From Legionella jordanis (lineage in GTDB: Bacteria; Pseudomonadota; Gammaproteobacteria; Legionellales; Legionellaceae), in contig NZ_LR134383.1 in assembly GCF_900637635.1 (NCBI RefSeq), positions 826,501-890,500 on the forward strand: DNA of 64,000 nucleotides. The letters run 5' to 3'. The notes beneath the pieces were generated by a model. That model searched no databases. It was not told where the DNA came from and saw nothing but the letters and a program-made list of their open reading frames with translations. The position numbers and the translations under genes are program-made. The first letter of the stretch is position 1. Each line of letters opens with the position of its first letter. Below are positions 39,092-48,284 of this stretch, piece after piece.

Positions 39092-39481
39092 ATGTCTAAA
39101 ACCACTTTTTTTGGAGATGCTGGTTCCACCTATACTAAAACGTTACGCCAGGTTGAGCATGAAGATCACCTGGTTCGATTGGCAAAAGCTCAGAAAGCTT
39201 TGCAGGATCTAAAGGAAGAGATTGATTCCAGGATTTATAATCTGAGGGAAGCTTTAGACTTTCTTGACACACAAGAATATCTTTATAATGATTTGAAAGC
39301 AGAGAACGAAAAATCTCCTAATCCATTGCTAAAAATAAAAATGGCCTCCTTAAATTCGGCCATTGAGAGGTTTAAAAAACAAATGGAAGACTGTCAACCC
39401 GAAAGAGTAATTGCTGAGTTAAGTGATCGTTATAATATCCTAAATAAAGACCTGCAAGAGTCTTTAAAGCCAACGGCTTAA
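39092..39481 (+). CDS. Small coiled-coil protein, partner candidate of the 692-aa protein
   Basis: A 129-aa highly charged, helical protein with heptad-like Leu spacing over most of its length (about 20-120), no signal peptide and no membrane helix. GGAG lies 9 nt before the ATG. It is 17 nt downstream of the 692-aa gene and ends at a bidirectional terminator, so the two form one operon. It could be a chaperone, a co-effector or a regulator of its neighbour; no family is recognised. Confidence 0.65.
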   Translation: MSKTTFFGDAGSTYTKTLRQVEHEDHLVRLAKAQKALQDLKEEIDSRIYNLREALDFLDTQEYLYNDLKAENEKSPNPLLKIKMASLNSAIERFKKQMEDCQPERVIAELSDRYNILNKDLQESLKPTA

Positions 39482-39496
39482 GCTCTTTAATGTTTA

Positions 39497-39520
39497 AATA
39501 GCCAGTAAATGCTGGCTATT
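39497..39520. terminator. Bidirectional terminator
   Basis: AATAGCCAG pairs with CTGGCTATT around a 6-nt loop. It is followed by TTATTTT on the plus strand and by a short T run on the minus strand, between two convergent stop codons 16 nt and 1 nt away. Confidence 0.8.
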
Positions 39521-40366
39521 TTATTTTGTAAAATACTGATTCAATAAAGACATGGTAATAGGCTTTAACAGAGCACTGCCGTAAGCGTTATTTTTGATTG
39601 CAGGAACGGATTTATCTGTAAGATTGCTGACAAAAATATACTGATGTTTGCCATTCTGTATAAAACCGACAAACCAGCCATCTCGCAGTGGACTAGGATT
39701 GCTCATGCGTTCATTACGTCCATGCCTGCCACTCCCTGTTTTACCGAAATAGTTAGCGCCATTATGGAGCTTGCCCAGGTACATATTTTTCTTGGTGTTT
39801 TCTATTGCCTGTGAATCCAGTGCTAATTTCCCATTGAGCATGGCTTTCAAAAAATCGAGCTGTTCCCAGGCTGAAATTTTAAGGCTACTGCTCAGCCAGG
39901 CATGGCTAAGGCCATTGTGTAAACCTGGGTCACCTGAGAAATCCTGGTTACCGTAGTTAAAATTAGCCAAATATTGCTTAATGCGTGGCATTCCCAATTG
40001 GCTACTGATGCGTTGTGAAACCCATACTGTTGAGTATTTGAGCCAGCTGTAAGGGCTTTGATCTTGATTCCAGTCGGCTAACTCCCTGATTTGGCCATCC
40101 CATTTAAACCTGGTATTTTGATGAATTAGCTTTTGATCGAAGGCCATTAAAGAAAGGGCCACTTTAAACGTGGAATCAGGGGCGAGGCGTTCACTGCAGC
40201 GTTGAAGAGGATTGTATAGATTGATTATTTTACCCTCAGTTAAATCATAAAGAATAAAACAAGCATGATAACTCTTAAAAACCTGGTCATAATGGGCTGA
40301 ATCGATGGGTTTGGCGAGCACCATCAAACACAGCATTGATAAACACAGGGAAATAAGAGTTTTCAT
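39521..40366 (-). CDS. Class D (OXA-29-like) beta-lactamase
   Basis: A 281-aa serine beta-lactamase with a signal peptide of about 18 residues. Class D motifs are all present: STFK with the active Ser65 and the carboxylatable Lys68, STV at 112-114 for SxV, YGN at 138-140, and KTG at 209-211. Residues between match the fold (SLMAFDQKLI, PLRDGWFVGFI). A chromosomal class D enzyme of the OXA-29 type is known from Legionella gormanii, and the gene here sits in a chromosomal context without mobile elements. Activity and spectrum cannot be judged. Confidence 0.92.
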   Translation of the reverse strand: MKTLISLCLSMLCLMVLAKPIDSAHYDQVFKSYHACFILYDLTEGKIINLYNPLQRCSERLAPDSTFKVALSLMAFDQKLIHQNTRFKWDGQIRELADWNQDQSPYSWLKYSTVWVSQRISSQLGMPRIKQYLANFNYGNQDFSGDPGLHNGLSHAWLSSSLKISAWEQLDFLKAMLNGKLALDSQAIENTKKNMYLGKLHNGANYFGKTGSGRHGRNERMSNPSPLRDGWFVGFIQNGKHQYIFVSNLTDKSVPAIKNNAYGSALLKPITMSLLNQYFTK

Positions 40367-40411
40367 TGAGTAGTTAATTGGCCTTTAGAGGCTATGCCAA
40401 AGAAGTTATCC

Positions 40412-41718
40412 TCAGATAACTTCCGCATAGAGATCATAATCATCACTGTCTGTAATTTCCACTTCAACAAAAGCTCCTGGCTTAAGATTTTCATCACCTG
40501 GGATGTAAACCAAACCATCTATCTCTGGAGCGTCGCTTTTGCTGCGGGCGATTACTGTATCTTCCCTGATCTCATCGATTAACACCGTTTGGCGGGAACC
40601 AATTTTTTTCTGCAGTTTATTACGGCTAATCTCAGCTTGAACTTGCATAAAGCGATGATAGCGTTCTTCCTTAATATCATTGGGAACCGGATTAGCGAGT
40701 TCATTGGCTTTTGCTCCCTCTACTGGGGAATATTGAAAGCAACCCACCCGGTCCAGTTGAGCCGTTTGCAAAAATTCAAGCAACTCTTCAAATTCTTCTT
40801 CCGTTTCACCCGGAAAACCAACAATGAAGGTTGAACGTAAGGTGATGTCAGGGCAGATGTCTCGCCATTGGGCAATTCGACTCAGGGTATTTTCACTGCT
40901 GGCAGGGCGTTTCATTGCTTTTAATACGCGTGTATTGGCATGCTGCAGCGGAATGTCCAGATAAGGTAAGATTAAGCCATCGCGCATTAAGGGAATAATT
41001 TCATCCACGTGGGGATAAGGATATACGTAATGAAGCCTCACCCAGATTCCGAGTTCCCCAAGTTCAGCGCATAAGTCATAAAATTTCGTGCCTAAGGTTT
41101 TTCCCTGCCAGTCTACTGGCTGATAGCGGGTATCCACACCATAGGCACTGGTGTCTTGGGAGATGACTAAAAGCTCTTGCACTCCCGCTTCTTTTAACCG
41201 TTTGGCTTCAGATAACACTTGAGTTAAAGGATAACTCTGCAATTTGCCGCGCATGGTAGGGATGATGCAAAACGTGCATTTTTGATTGCAGCCTTCAGAA
41301 ATTTTCAGATAAGCATAGTGCCTTGGCGTCAACTTGATGCCTTGGGGGGGATTAATTGCGAAAATGGGTCAGCAGGGGGCGGAAGGTGCTGATGCACGGC
41401 ACGTACGACTTCTTCGTAAGCATGGGCGCCGCTAATATGAAGAACGTCGGGGCAAGCTTCACGAATCAGTTCAGCCTTGGCTCCAAGGCAGCCGGTAACA
41501 ATAACGCGGCCATTTTCAGCCATGGCTTCCTGAATGGTTTCTAAAGATTCCTTCACGGCTGCATCGATAAAACCACAGGTATTGATGACCACAATCCCCG
41601 CATCTTCATAACTTGAAACCAGTTCATACCCCTGAGCGCGAAGTTGGGTAATGATTCGTTCAGAATCTACCAGCGCCTTAGGGCAGCCCAAACTGACAAA
41701 GCCCACCTTGTGATTCAT
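40412..41718 (-). pseudogene. rimO: RimO (ribosomal protein S12 methylthiotransferase), frameshifted in a G/C run
   Basis: The two frames (41718 to 41329, and 41332 to 40412) together give a complete radical-SAM methylthiotransferase of about 435 aa that modifies Asp in ribosomal protein S12. The N-terminal UPF0004 part has [12 protein letters not shown] and VINTCGF. The radical-SAM cluster CNQKCTFC and the C-terminal TRAM domain are in the second frame. The switch falls at a run of seven C in the coding strand (41344-41350). One more C would read [18 protein letters not shown] without a stop. Because the gene is otherwise pristine, a sequencing slip or very recent mutation is likely. Confidence 0.9.
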
Positions 41719-41835
41719 AATTTTCTTTCTGTAAAAAAAGTGAACGAATTATACGCGCACATCAGGAATTTGTCCATTTATTCAGCGTTATTCGTTGTCT
41801 CTATCTTGAATTTTTATAGTTGAAAGTTATTGCAC

Positions 41836-43602
41836 CTAATCGAGCATCGTTATTTGTGAAAGTTGTTGCAAAAATTCACTGGCTGAAGCCTCACCGACCA
41901 CACGTAAACTGCTTTCTTCATTGCCTTGCTTGTTAAAGAAAATAAAAGTGGGCGGTGCCACAACAGCAAATTGCTTGAGTAAAGCTTTATCCTGTGCATC
42001 ATTAGCGGTCACATCGACCTTTAATACGACGAATTTTTTTAAAGCCGCTTCAACTTTAGGATCCTTGAAGGTAGTAGCCTCCATGATTTGACAAGAAGCA
42101 CACCAGTCCGCATAGAAATCGAGCATCACAGGCTTTCCTTGCGCTCTGATAATGGCCTGTTGGACTTCTTCAACCGTTTTAACGGTTTCTACTGAAAAAG
42201 GTCTTGCGGCATTGGCGGTGGCTTGAAATCCGGCTAGGGGCTGCAAGGGATTGCTGCTTCCCATGCTGGCACCGATTAAAATAAGCAGGCCATAAACGAG
42301 ACTCATAATGCCAAAGCCCTGGCGGAATTTAGCATGGTTGGAGTGGGCGGCCGTCAAGGCACCACTATAAATCCCAACAAAAATTAAAAGGCTTGCCCAT
42401 AAAACCATGCTTACTGGGCCTGCTAATATGCGTTGCAAGAGATAAATGGCGACTCCCAACAGCAACACAGCAAAAAATGCTTTAACACCATTCATCCAAT
42501 GGCCAGCTTTTGGAAGCCATTTTCCTGCTGAAATCCCGATGAGCAATAAAGGGCTACCCATGCCCAATCCAAGGAAAAATAATGTTAAGGTGCCAAATAG
42601 GATATTACCGGTATGGGCAATATAGCTTAAAACCCCAATTAAGGGTGCGGTTACGCAAGGGGATAGGATTAGAACAGAAAGGGAGCCCATAATGGCCGCG
42701 CCCAGATAATGTCCACTCCCTTGACGTCGGCTGATGTTGGCTAATTTGGCTTGCCAAGTTACCGGCAGACGCAGTTCATAAAATCCAAACATTGAAAGAG
42801 ACAAAAGCACAAAAAGCAAACTAAAACCCACGATAGCCCAAGTACTTTGCATAAGAACTTGAAGATTACTACTTAAAGACGCCACAATGGCTCCCACCAT
42901 GGCGTAAGTGATGGACATGCTTAAAACATAACTTAAGGACAGGAAAAATGCTTTGCGTGTGGTTAAATCCTTGCCATGCCCTACGATAATTCCGGATAGA
43001 ACCGGAACCATTGGTAACACGCAGGGGGTAAACGCCAACAGCAAACCAAAGCCAAAAAAGGAAAGGATTACCATCAGCCAATGCTGATTCACCAATACGC
43101 GTTCGATTTCATTATTGGGTTGAACATTAGGATTGGAAACCGCCGCGCCATTGGAATCTTCTATATCGACTTTACTTAATGCCAGATTGCTATCGATAGT
43201 AAGTTTGAATTGCTTGGTTTCAGGGGGATAGCAGAAACCGTCATCGGAACAACCTTGGTAGCTTAAGTCCAACCGTGTTTCCCCCGCCTGTTCACCTAAA
43301 ATGGGCACGGGTATAGATAAGTGATTTCGATAGACAGTATAAACACGGCCTTGTTTATCTGTTTTGGTCGAGGGCGTTGGAAAACGTATGGTTCCTAAAT
43401 GGGCATCGCTTTGTGAAGGAAGCGTCACAGAAATGCGGTCACTGTATAAAAAATACCCCGGTTTAATGTCCCAGTTTATGCTTAAAGTATTTGGATCAAT
43501 GCGTTTAGCTTCAACCTTAAACACTTCTGCTGCTGGTAGGGGAGCGGCGTGACTCATCCAGGAGCTTAAGCAAAGCAATGTAAATAAAACCCAATGTTTC
43601 AT
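41836..43602 (-). CDS. dsbD: Thiol:disulfide interchange protein DsbD
   Basis: A 588-aa inner-membrane reductase carrying electrons from cytosolic thioredoxin to the periplasm. A signal peptide (HWVLFTLLCLSSWMSHA) leads into the N-terminal DsbD-alpha domain with the CSDDGFCYPP pair. Eight membrane helices follow, with the conserved FTPCVLPMVP and SPCVTAPLIG cysteines. The C-terminal thioredoxin-like domain has YADWCASCQ. All three disulfide centres are intact. The ATG at 43602 is preferred over an upstream TTG at 43617. It lies directly upstream of, and divergent from, groES. Confidence 0.96.
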   Translation of the reverse strand: MKHWVLFTLLCLSSWMSHAAPLPAAEVFKVEAKRIDPNTLSINWDIKPGYFLYSDRISVTLPSQSDAHLGTIRFPTPSTKTDKQGRVYTVYRNHLSIPVPILGEQAGETRLDLSYQGCSDDGFCYPPETKQFKLTIDSNLALSKVDIEDSNGAAVSNPNVQPNNEIERVLVNQHWLMVILSFFGFGLLLAFTPCVLPMVPVLSGIIVGHGKDLTTRKAFFLSLSYVLSMSITYAMVGAIVASLSSNLQVLMQSTWAIVGFSLLFVLLSLSMFGFYELRLPVTWQAKLANISRRQGSGHYLGAAIMGSLSVLILSPCVTAPLIGVLSYIAHTGNILFGTLTLFFLGLGMGSPLLLIGISAGKWLPKAGHWMNGVKAFFAVLLLGVAIYLLQRILAGPVSMVLWASLLIFVGIYSGALTAAHSNHAKFRQGFGIMSLVYGLLILIGASMGSSNPLQPLAGFQATANAARPFSVETVKTVEEVQQAIIRAQGKPVMLDFYADWCASCQIMEATTFKDPKVEAALKKFVVLKVDVTANDAQDKALLKQFAVVAPPTFIFFNKQGNEESSLRVVGEASASEFLQQLSQITMLD

Positions 43603-43677
43603 TGTAATATAACCCAATTAAATTGAAGATCATTTTAGTAGTAGTATTAAAAAAAACCAAAATTTTTTTTACTTGCC

Positions 43678-43708
43678 CCCTTGAAAGCCATTTTTTTGCC
43701 CCCATATT
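43678..43708 (+). promoter_or_regulatory. Sigma-32 heat-shock promoter of groESL
   Basis: CCCTTGAAA (43678-43686), a 13-nt spacer, then CCCCATATT (43700-43708) match the RpoH promoter consensus CTTGAAA-N11-16-CCCCATnT almost perfectly. The promoter is 120 nt upstream of the groES start. Confidence 0.88.
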
Positions 43709-43827
43709 GCTGTCATCAGCGATGCACAATGGCTTAATAAGGAAACGAGCGATTGTAAGTCGCTATAAAATCAGAGCCTTACTCTGAAAATTATAGGTGA
43801 TAACCAAAAAACCAGGAGAAAACAAGT

Positions 43828-44121
43828 ATGAAAATTCGTCCTTTACACGATCGTGTTGTCGTCCGTCGTCTGGCCGAAGAGCGCACCACGGCAGGTGGAA
43901 TTGTAATTCCAGATAGCGCTACTGAAAAACCAATGCAAGGCGAAGTCATCGCTGTTGGTGCTGGTAAAGTATTAGATAACGGTGACGTTCGTGCTTTGGC
44001 CGTAAAAATTGGTGACGTAGTCCTGTTCGGTAAGTACTCTGGTACTGAAGTTAAAGTTGCAGGTGAAGAGTTGGTTGTGATGCGTGAAGACGACATCATG
44101 GGCGTTATCGAGAAGAAGTAA
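43828..44121 (+). CDS. groES: Co-chaperonin GroES (HtpA)
   Basis: A 97-aa subunit that forms the lid of the GroEL folding chamber in the cytosol. The N-terminal [13 protein letters not shown] and the mobile-loop region [19 protein letters not shown] are typical, as is the closing [16 protein letters not shown] precedes the ATG. It is followed 32 nt later by groEL, and both are read from the sigma-32 promoter. Confidence 0.98.
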   Translation: MKIRPLHDRVVVRRLAEERTTAGGIVIPDSATEKPMQGEVIAVGAGKVLDNGDVRALAVKIGDVVLFGKYSGTEVKVAGEELVVMREDDIMGVIEKK

Positions 44122-44153
44122 TCTAACGAAAGTATTTAAAGGAGATTATTATA

Positions 44154-45797
44154 ATGGCTAAAGAAGTACGTTCTGGTGACGATGCACGTCAACAAATGAT
44201 TGCCGGTGTAAACATTCTGGCAAATGCGGTACGAGTTACAATGGGTCCTCGTGGTCGTAATGTGGTTCTGGAGAAATCTTTCGGTGCTCCTACAGTAACC
44301 AAAGACGGCGTATCCGTTGCCAAAGAAATTGAACTTGAAGATCGTTTCCAAAACATGGGTGCACAAATGGTTAAAGAAGTTGCTTCTAAAACTTCTGATG
44401 CCGCTGGTGATGGTACTACAACTGCAACCGTATTAGCCCGCGCTATCATGGTTGAAGGTAACAAAGCCGTTGCTGCTGGTATGAACCCCATGGATCTGAA
44501 GCGCGGTATCGACAAAGCTGTTGCAGTAGTTACTAAGGAATTGCAAGCTATGTCTAAGCCTTGCAAAGACGGTAAAGCAATCGCTCAAGTCGGAACCATC
44601 TCTGCTAACTCTGACCAATCCATCGGCGATATCATTGCTGAAGCTATGGAAAAAGTAGGTAAAGAAGGTGTTATTACTGTGGAAGACGGTAACAGCCTTG
44701 AGAATGAATTATCCGTTGTTGAAGGTATGCAATTTGACCGCGGTTACATTTCTCCATACTTTATCAACAACCAACAAAACATGAGTGCTGAACTGGAGCA
44801 CCCATTCATTCTGCTGGTTGACAAGAAAATTTCCAACATCCGTGAAATGCTTGCTGTGTTGGAACAAGTTGCTAAATCTGGCCGTCCTTTACTGATCGTT
44901 GCAGAAGACGTTGAAGGCGAAGCTTTGGCTACTTTAGTTGTTAACAACATGCGCGGTATCGTTAAAGTTTGTGCCGTTAAAGCTCCTGGTTTTGGCGATC
45001 GCCGTAAAGCCATGTTGCAAGATATCGCTATTCTCACCAATGGCCAGGTTATCTCTGAAGAAGTTGGTAAGAATCTGGAAGGTGCTTCATTAGACGATTT
45101 AGGCACTGCAAAACGCGTTGTTGTTACCAAAGAAAACACCACAATCATTGATGGTGAAGGTAAAGAAGCTGAAATCAGCGCACGCATCAACCAAATTCGT
45201 GCTCAAATGGAAGAGACTACTTCTGACTACGATCGCGAGAAATTGCAAGAGCGTGTTGCCAAATTAGCTGGTGGTGTTGCCGTAATCAAAGTCGGTGCTG
45301 CTACTGAAGTTGAAATGAAAGAGAAGAAAGCTCGCGTAGAGGATGCCCTGCACGCTACTCGTGCTGCCGTTGAAGAAGGTATCGTAGCTGGTGGTGGTGT
45401 TGCCCTGATTCGTGCTCAAAAAGCATTGGATGGCTTGAAAGGTGATAACCCTGATCAAGATATGGGTATCAACATTCTGCGTCGTTCTATCGAATCACCA
45501 CTACGTCAAATCGTAACCAACGCTGGTTATGAAGCTTCTGTAATCGTCAACAAAGTGGCTGAAAACAAAGATAACTTTGGTTTCAATGCAGCTACTGGCG
45601 AGTACGGTGATATGGTGGAAATGGGTATTCTGGATCCCACCAAAGTAACCCGCACTGCATTGCAAAATGCTGCTTCTGTGGCAAGCTTGATGCTCACCAC
45701 CGAGTGCATGATTGCTGATCTTCCTAAAAAAGAAGAAGCTGTAGGTGCTGGCGACATGGGCGGCATGGGCGGAATGGGTGGCATGGGCATGATGTAA
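44154..45797 (+). CDS. groEL: Chaperonin GroEL (HtpB)
   Basis: A 547-aa ATP-driven chaperonin subunit, full length. The ATP-binding [11 protein letters not shown], the late [18 protein letters not shown] and the flexible Gly-Met tail (repeats of GGMGGM) are all present. In Legionella this protein is also found on the cell surface and outside the cell, where it affects host-cell uptake and mitochondrial movement. Codon use is noticeably biased to frequent codons, as expected for a highly expressed gene. Ends at a strong terminator. Confidence 0.98.
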   Translation: MAKEVRSGDDARQQMIAGVNILANAVRVTMGPRGRNVVLEKSFGAPTVTKDGVSVAKEIELEDRFQNMGAQMVKEVASKTSDAAGDGTTTATVLARAIMVEGNKAVAAGMNPMDLKRGIDKAVAVVTKELQAMSKPCKDGKAIAQVGTISANSDQSIGDIIAEAMEKVGKEGVITVEDGNSLENELSVVEGMQFDRGYISPYFINNQQNMSAELEHPFILLVDKKISNIREMLAVLEQVAKSGRPLLIVAEDVEGEALATLVVNNMRGIVKVCAVKAPGFGDRRKAMLQDIAILTNGQVISEEVGKNLEGASLDDLGTAKRVVVTKENTTIIDGEGKEAEISARINQIRAQMEETTSDYDREKLQERVAKLAGGVAVIKVGAATEVEMKEKKARVEDALHATRAAVEEGIVAGGGVALIRAQKALDGLKGDNPDQDMGINILRRSIESPLRQIVTNAGYEASVIVNKVAENKDNFGFNAATGEYGDMVEMGILDPTKVTRTALQNAASVASLMLTTECMIADLPKKEEAVGAGDMGGMGGMGGMGMM

Positions 45798-45813
45798 GCC
45801 TGGTCACAACCTT

Positions 45814-45840
45814 AAAAAACCCGCTTCGGCGGGTTTTTTT
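45814..45840 (+). terminator. Intrinsic terminator of groESL
   Basis: AAAAAACCCGC - TTCG - GCGGGTTTTTT hairpin with a stable TTCG tetraloop and a run of seven T, 16 nt after the groEL stop. Confidence 0.95.
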
Positions 45841-46056
45841 ATTTGCATGAGGGCTTGAAGTGAAATGCTTTCCTTTGACTCTATAAGTGCAGCCGGCTAT
45901 GGATTACCCTGTAGCTACTACGCGGTAACCCGCAGAAGATCTGGTATTTTCCCGGCGGACAACAGGGCAATACGTTATTAAAATCTTTAGTGCGGGATGG
46001 TCTAAACTAAGTAACTGAGATAGGCTAAAAAAGTAAGGCTGACAAGGAGTGTTAGT

Positions 46057-46389
46057 ATGAACAAAAGCGTGGTGAAAGCGAGTGAGGTGACCGGCGTTGA
46101 TGTGAGAAACATGCTTGGTGAACATCTTGGCACGATTAATGAAGTAGTTATAGACAAAGCGTTTGGAAAGGTAAATTATTTAGTCTTGGACTTTGGTGGA
46201 ATTCTTGGATTTGGCAATAAATTTTTCGCGCTTCCCTGGCATTTATTTAAGTACGATAAGGATGAAGATTGCTTTATAATAGATATTGATAAGGAAAGAT
46301 TACACAATGCCCCAGGCTTTGATAAGGACAACTGGCCTGACTTTGCGTCGCCAGAATTCGCAACGAAAATCCATAAGTATTATGAATAA
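46057..46389 (+). CDS. PRC-barrel domain protein
   Basis: A 110-aa protein consisting of one PRC-barrel domain: DVRNMLGEHLGTINEVVIDKA-type first strands, then YLVLDFGGILGFGNKFFALPW and DIDKERLHNAPGF. Such small PRC proteins are often induced by osmotic or other stress and bind partners or RNA; a specific role is not known. AAGGAG lies before the ATG. It leads a run of small stress-type genes on the plus strand. Confidence 0.85.
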   Translation: MNKSVVKASEVTGVDVRNMLGEHLGTINEVVIDKAFGKVNYLVLDFGGILGFGNKFFALPWHLFKYDKDEDCFIIDIDKERLHNAPGFDKDNWPDFASPEFATKIHKYYE

Positions 46390-46406
46390 CTAATAAGGAA
46401 ATAATC

Positions 46407-46760
46407 ATGAATTCTTCAAAAAATGGGTTTAATGGTAAAAAAGATAAACAAGCCACTTCTTCTGAAAAGAAAAGCAATCGTTCACATCACGAGGATAATC
46501 CAACAGCTGATCCTATTTCCAGTGAAAATCAGAAGAGAACCAGGGCTGCTCAGCAAGATGAAGTCACCGAGCATTACGAGCAATTAAAAGACAGTGCCGC
46601 TGATATATTGGAGGATGTTCGTGCAACTTTGGCGGATGCCCAGGAATCCTGGAAAGAATATGCCGATGAGCTTGCCGAAAATGTAAAAAGAAATCCTTTA
46701 AAATCCCTGCTTATAGCCGGTGGAGTTGGATTTATTTTATCATCCATCTTTAAAAAATGA
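46407..46760 (+). CDS. DUF883 (YqjD/ElaB-like) protein
   Basis: A 117-aa protein with a polar, charged N-terminal 50 residues, an amphipathic helix, and a C-terminal membrane segment after the typical RNPLKSLLIAGGVGFILS motif. In E. coli, YqjD and ElaB anchor to the inner membrane and bind stationary-phase ribosomes. AAGGAAATA precedes the ATG. The stop overlaps the next start, so it is co-translated with the YqjE-like gene. Confidence 0.87.
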   Translation: MNSSKNGFNGKKDKQATSSEKKSNRSHHEDNPTADPISSENQKRTRAAQQDEVTEHYEQLKDSAADILEDVRATLADAQESWKEYADELAENVKRNPLKSLLIAGGVGFILSSIFKK

Positions 46761-47149
46761 TTATGATTAAATTCATTGATCATTTAGAAGGCTTAATCGT
46801 CAGCAAGTACACTCTGGGTAAAGCATTATTTAGCTTGTTTAAGCTCGAAGCCAGACTGGCAAAATTAAATATTGTACCTTTTCTGGCCAGTATTGGTGCA
46901 TTGATTGCCCTTTGCTTCTCTGGTTGGTTGACGCTTATGGTTTTAATAGGCTATCTCATTATGCTATTGACCGGGCCATTGCTGGCGATTGTGATCACCC
47001 TGTTTTTGAATCTAATCGCGTTATGGCTAACGGTGAAGAGTTTATCTTCCTGTATCAAGCAAATGAGTTTTGAAAAAACTAGGGCACTGTTAAGCTATCA
47101 GCCTGGAGAAAGTCATGAGCTCACGAAAACAGATACAGAACTCCATTAA
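46757..47149 (+). CDS. YqjE-like (phage holin superfamily) membrane protein
   Basis: A 130-aa protein with two long membrane helices (about 42-70 and 75-100) flanked by an N-terminal amphipathic helix and a polar tail. Size, topology and position after the YqjD-like gene match E. coli YqjE of the same three-gene cluster. Function is not known. It overlaps the upstream gene by 4 nt and the downstream gene by 35 nt. Confidence 0.75.
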   Translation: MIMIKFIDHLEGLIVSKYTLGKALFSLFKLEARLAKLNIVPFLASIGALIALCFSGWLTLMVLIGYLIMLLTGPLLAIVITLFLNLIALWLTVKSLSSCIKQMSFEKTRALLSYQPGESHELTKTDTELH

Positions 47150-47393
47150 GCTAATGGAAAGCAATATTCGCATCGAGAGAGCTAAACTCGAGGAACATAA
47201 GCATTACTTTCAGAGGCTAAAGAATAGGCATCAACTTCTCTTAGCGGCTATTTTTATACTGCCGACATTTATTGGGGGTTGGCAAGAAGGAAAGAAGGTG
47301 CAGTCAGGGCAAGGTATGAAGCGCTTTGGGAAATTTCTCTTAGCTACTACCTTCTCCACCCTTCGTCAGGCAAATTCTTTGAAATTTAACTAG
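47115..47393 (+). CDS. YqjK-like small protein
   Basis: A 92-aa basic protein with an N-terminal coiled coil (residues about 5-40), then one hydrophobic segment (LLLAAIFILPTFIGGW). Placement after yqjD- and yqjE-like genes fits YqjK. GGAG precedes its ATG within the end of the upstream gene. The last 13 codons lie inside the first copy of a 163-bp tandem repeat. Confidence 0.65.
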   Translation: MSSRKQIQNSIKLMESNIRIERAKLEEHKHYFQRLKNRHQLLLAAIFILPTFIGGWQEGKKVQSGQGMKRFGKFLLATTFSTLRQANSLKFN

Positions 47394-47404
47394 CTGCAAA
47401 AAAT

Positions 47405-47429
47405 AAAGAGAGGGATTGCCCCTCTCTTT
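47405..47429. terminator. Bidirectional terminator, repeat copy 1
   Basis: AAAGAGAGGG pairs with CCCTCTCTTT (10 bp) around ATTGC, 11 nt after the YqjK-like stop. A-rich and T-rich flanks suit both directions. Confidence 0.8.
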
Positions 47430-47566
47430 GTTTAATCTAAATCTTCTCGATTAATCTAATCTTCTCGGCGACATCATGCCCCCGTGAGCACCAAAGCAAG
47501 TTGAAACCGCCCCAATCTCCACCCTTCGTCAGGCAAATTCTTTGAATTTAACTAGCTGCAAAAAAT

Positions 47567-47590
47567 AAAGAGAGGGATTGCCCTCTCTTT
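47567..47590. terminator. Bidirectional terminator, repeat copy 2
   Basis: Same 10-bp stem as copy 1 with loop ATTG. It lies 26 nt after the stop of the minus-strand 213-aa gene, which it probably serves. Confidence 0.8.
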
Positions 47591-47616
47591 ATTTAATCTA
47601 AATCTTCTCGATTAAT

Positions 47617-48258
47617 CTAATCTTCTCGGCGACAACTCATGCCCCAGTGAGCACCAAAGCAAGTTGAAACCGCCCCAATAAAGAATAAGATAAAAATTAT
47701 GAAGGCAGCCCAAGCCAAGCTACGCGGTGAAGCATTAACATTCACGTTCGTGTTGCCACTAGCATTCTGATTCTGCGCAGTAATTTGTGGAGTTACCGTA
47801 TTGGCATTCTGCGATGAAACATTTACAGAATTGGTAGCCGCATTGGTATAGCCACCCACAAAATTGCTCACATGTCCTGCCAGGATAGCGCTTAAAATTA
47901 AAGCAACGCTCCAGGTCAGGAATCCATAAAGTATACCGAGATTCCGCTGAGGACAATAGAGCCTGCCAAGATAACCTGCTGTGTAACCAGCAACGACCAT
48001 TGAGACGACAACGGCTATAATGATTCCTATCAAACCACCTATAGCTAAAACAGTGGCTCCTTGATTATTTAAAGTAAATGCACTAAGACCAATTGCAAAA
48101 CCAAAAACATTAAGTAAAAATCCGAGACCCACTCCAACCAGTGCACCTGCAAAAATGGCAGTCCATGAAACCCGTTTGAATGGGTGAACGGCGCAATGAT
48201 GGTGATGCTCATGAGGCAAGGTCGGATGGGTAGGGGAATGAATTGTTTCGTTAACCAT
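47617..48258 (-). CDS. Four-helix membrane protein with His-rich N-terminus
   Basis: A 213-aa inner-membrane protein with about four hydrophobic helices (about 33-58, 66-92, 106-128, 182-202). The N-terminus carries HEHHHHC, a possible metal-binding patch. Between helices 3 and 4 is an Asn/Ser/Thr-rich, low-complexity loop of about 45 residues. No family is recognised with confidence; similar proteins occur beside stress genes. Its C-terminus lies in repeat copy 2; copy 1 encodes a slightly different ending that no gene uses. Confidence 0.65.
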   Translation of the reverse strand: MVNETIHSPTHPTLPHEHHHHCAVHPFKRVSWTAIFAGALVGVGLGFLLNVFGFAIGLSAFTLNNQGATVLAIGGLIGIIIAVVVSMVVAGYTAGYLGRLYCPQRNLGILYGFLTWSVALILSAILAGHVSNFVGGYTNAATNSVNVSSQNANTVTPQITAQNQNASGNTNVNVNASPRSLAWAAFIIFILFFIGAVSTCFGAHWGMSCRRED

Positions 48259-48284
48259 TTTAACTATCCTTGTTTAGTAATTAA

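Larger units (their letters stand above)
47353..47679. repeat. 163-bp tandem duplication of a convergent intergenic region
   Basis: Copy 1 (47353-47515) and copy 2 (47516-47679) are almost identical. Each holds the last 40 bp of the YqjK-like gene, a bidirectional terminator, and the 3' end of the minus-strand 213-aa gene. Differences are a few single-base changes and 1-2 base indels (for example GAAATTT against GAATTT). Both full genes keep their ends: the YqjK-like gene uses copy 1 and the 213-aa gene uses copy 2. The other end in each copy is an orphan fragment. Confidence 0.95.

Noticed and set aside
45743-45795. Gly-Met repeat at the end of groEL as a novel repeat
   Set aside because: This is the normal flexible C-terminal tail of GroEL.
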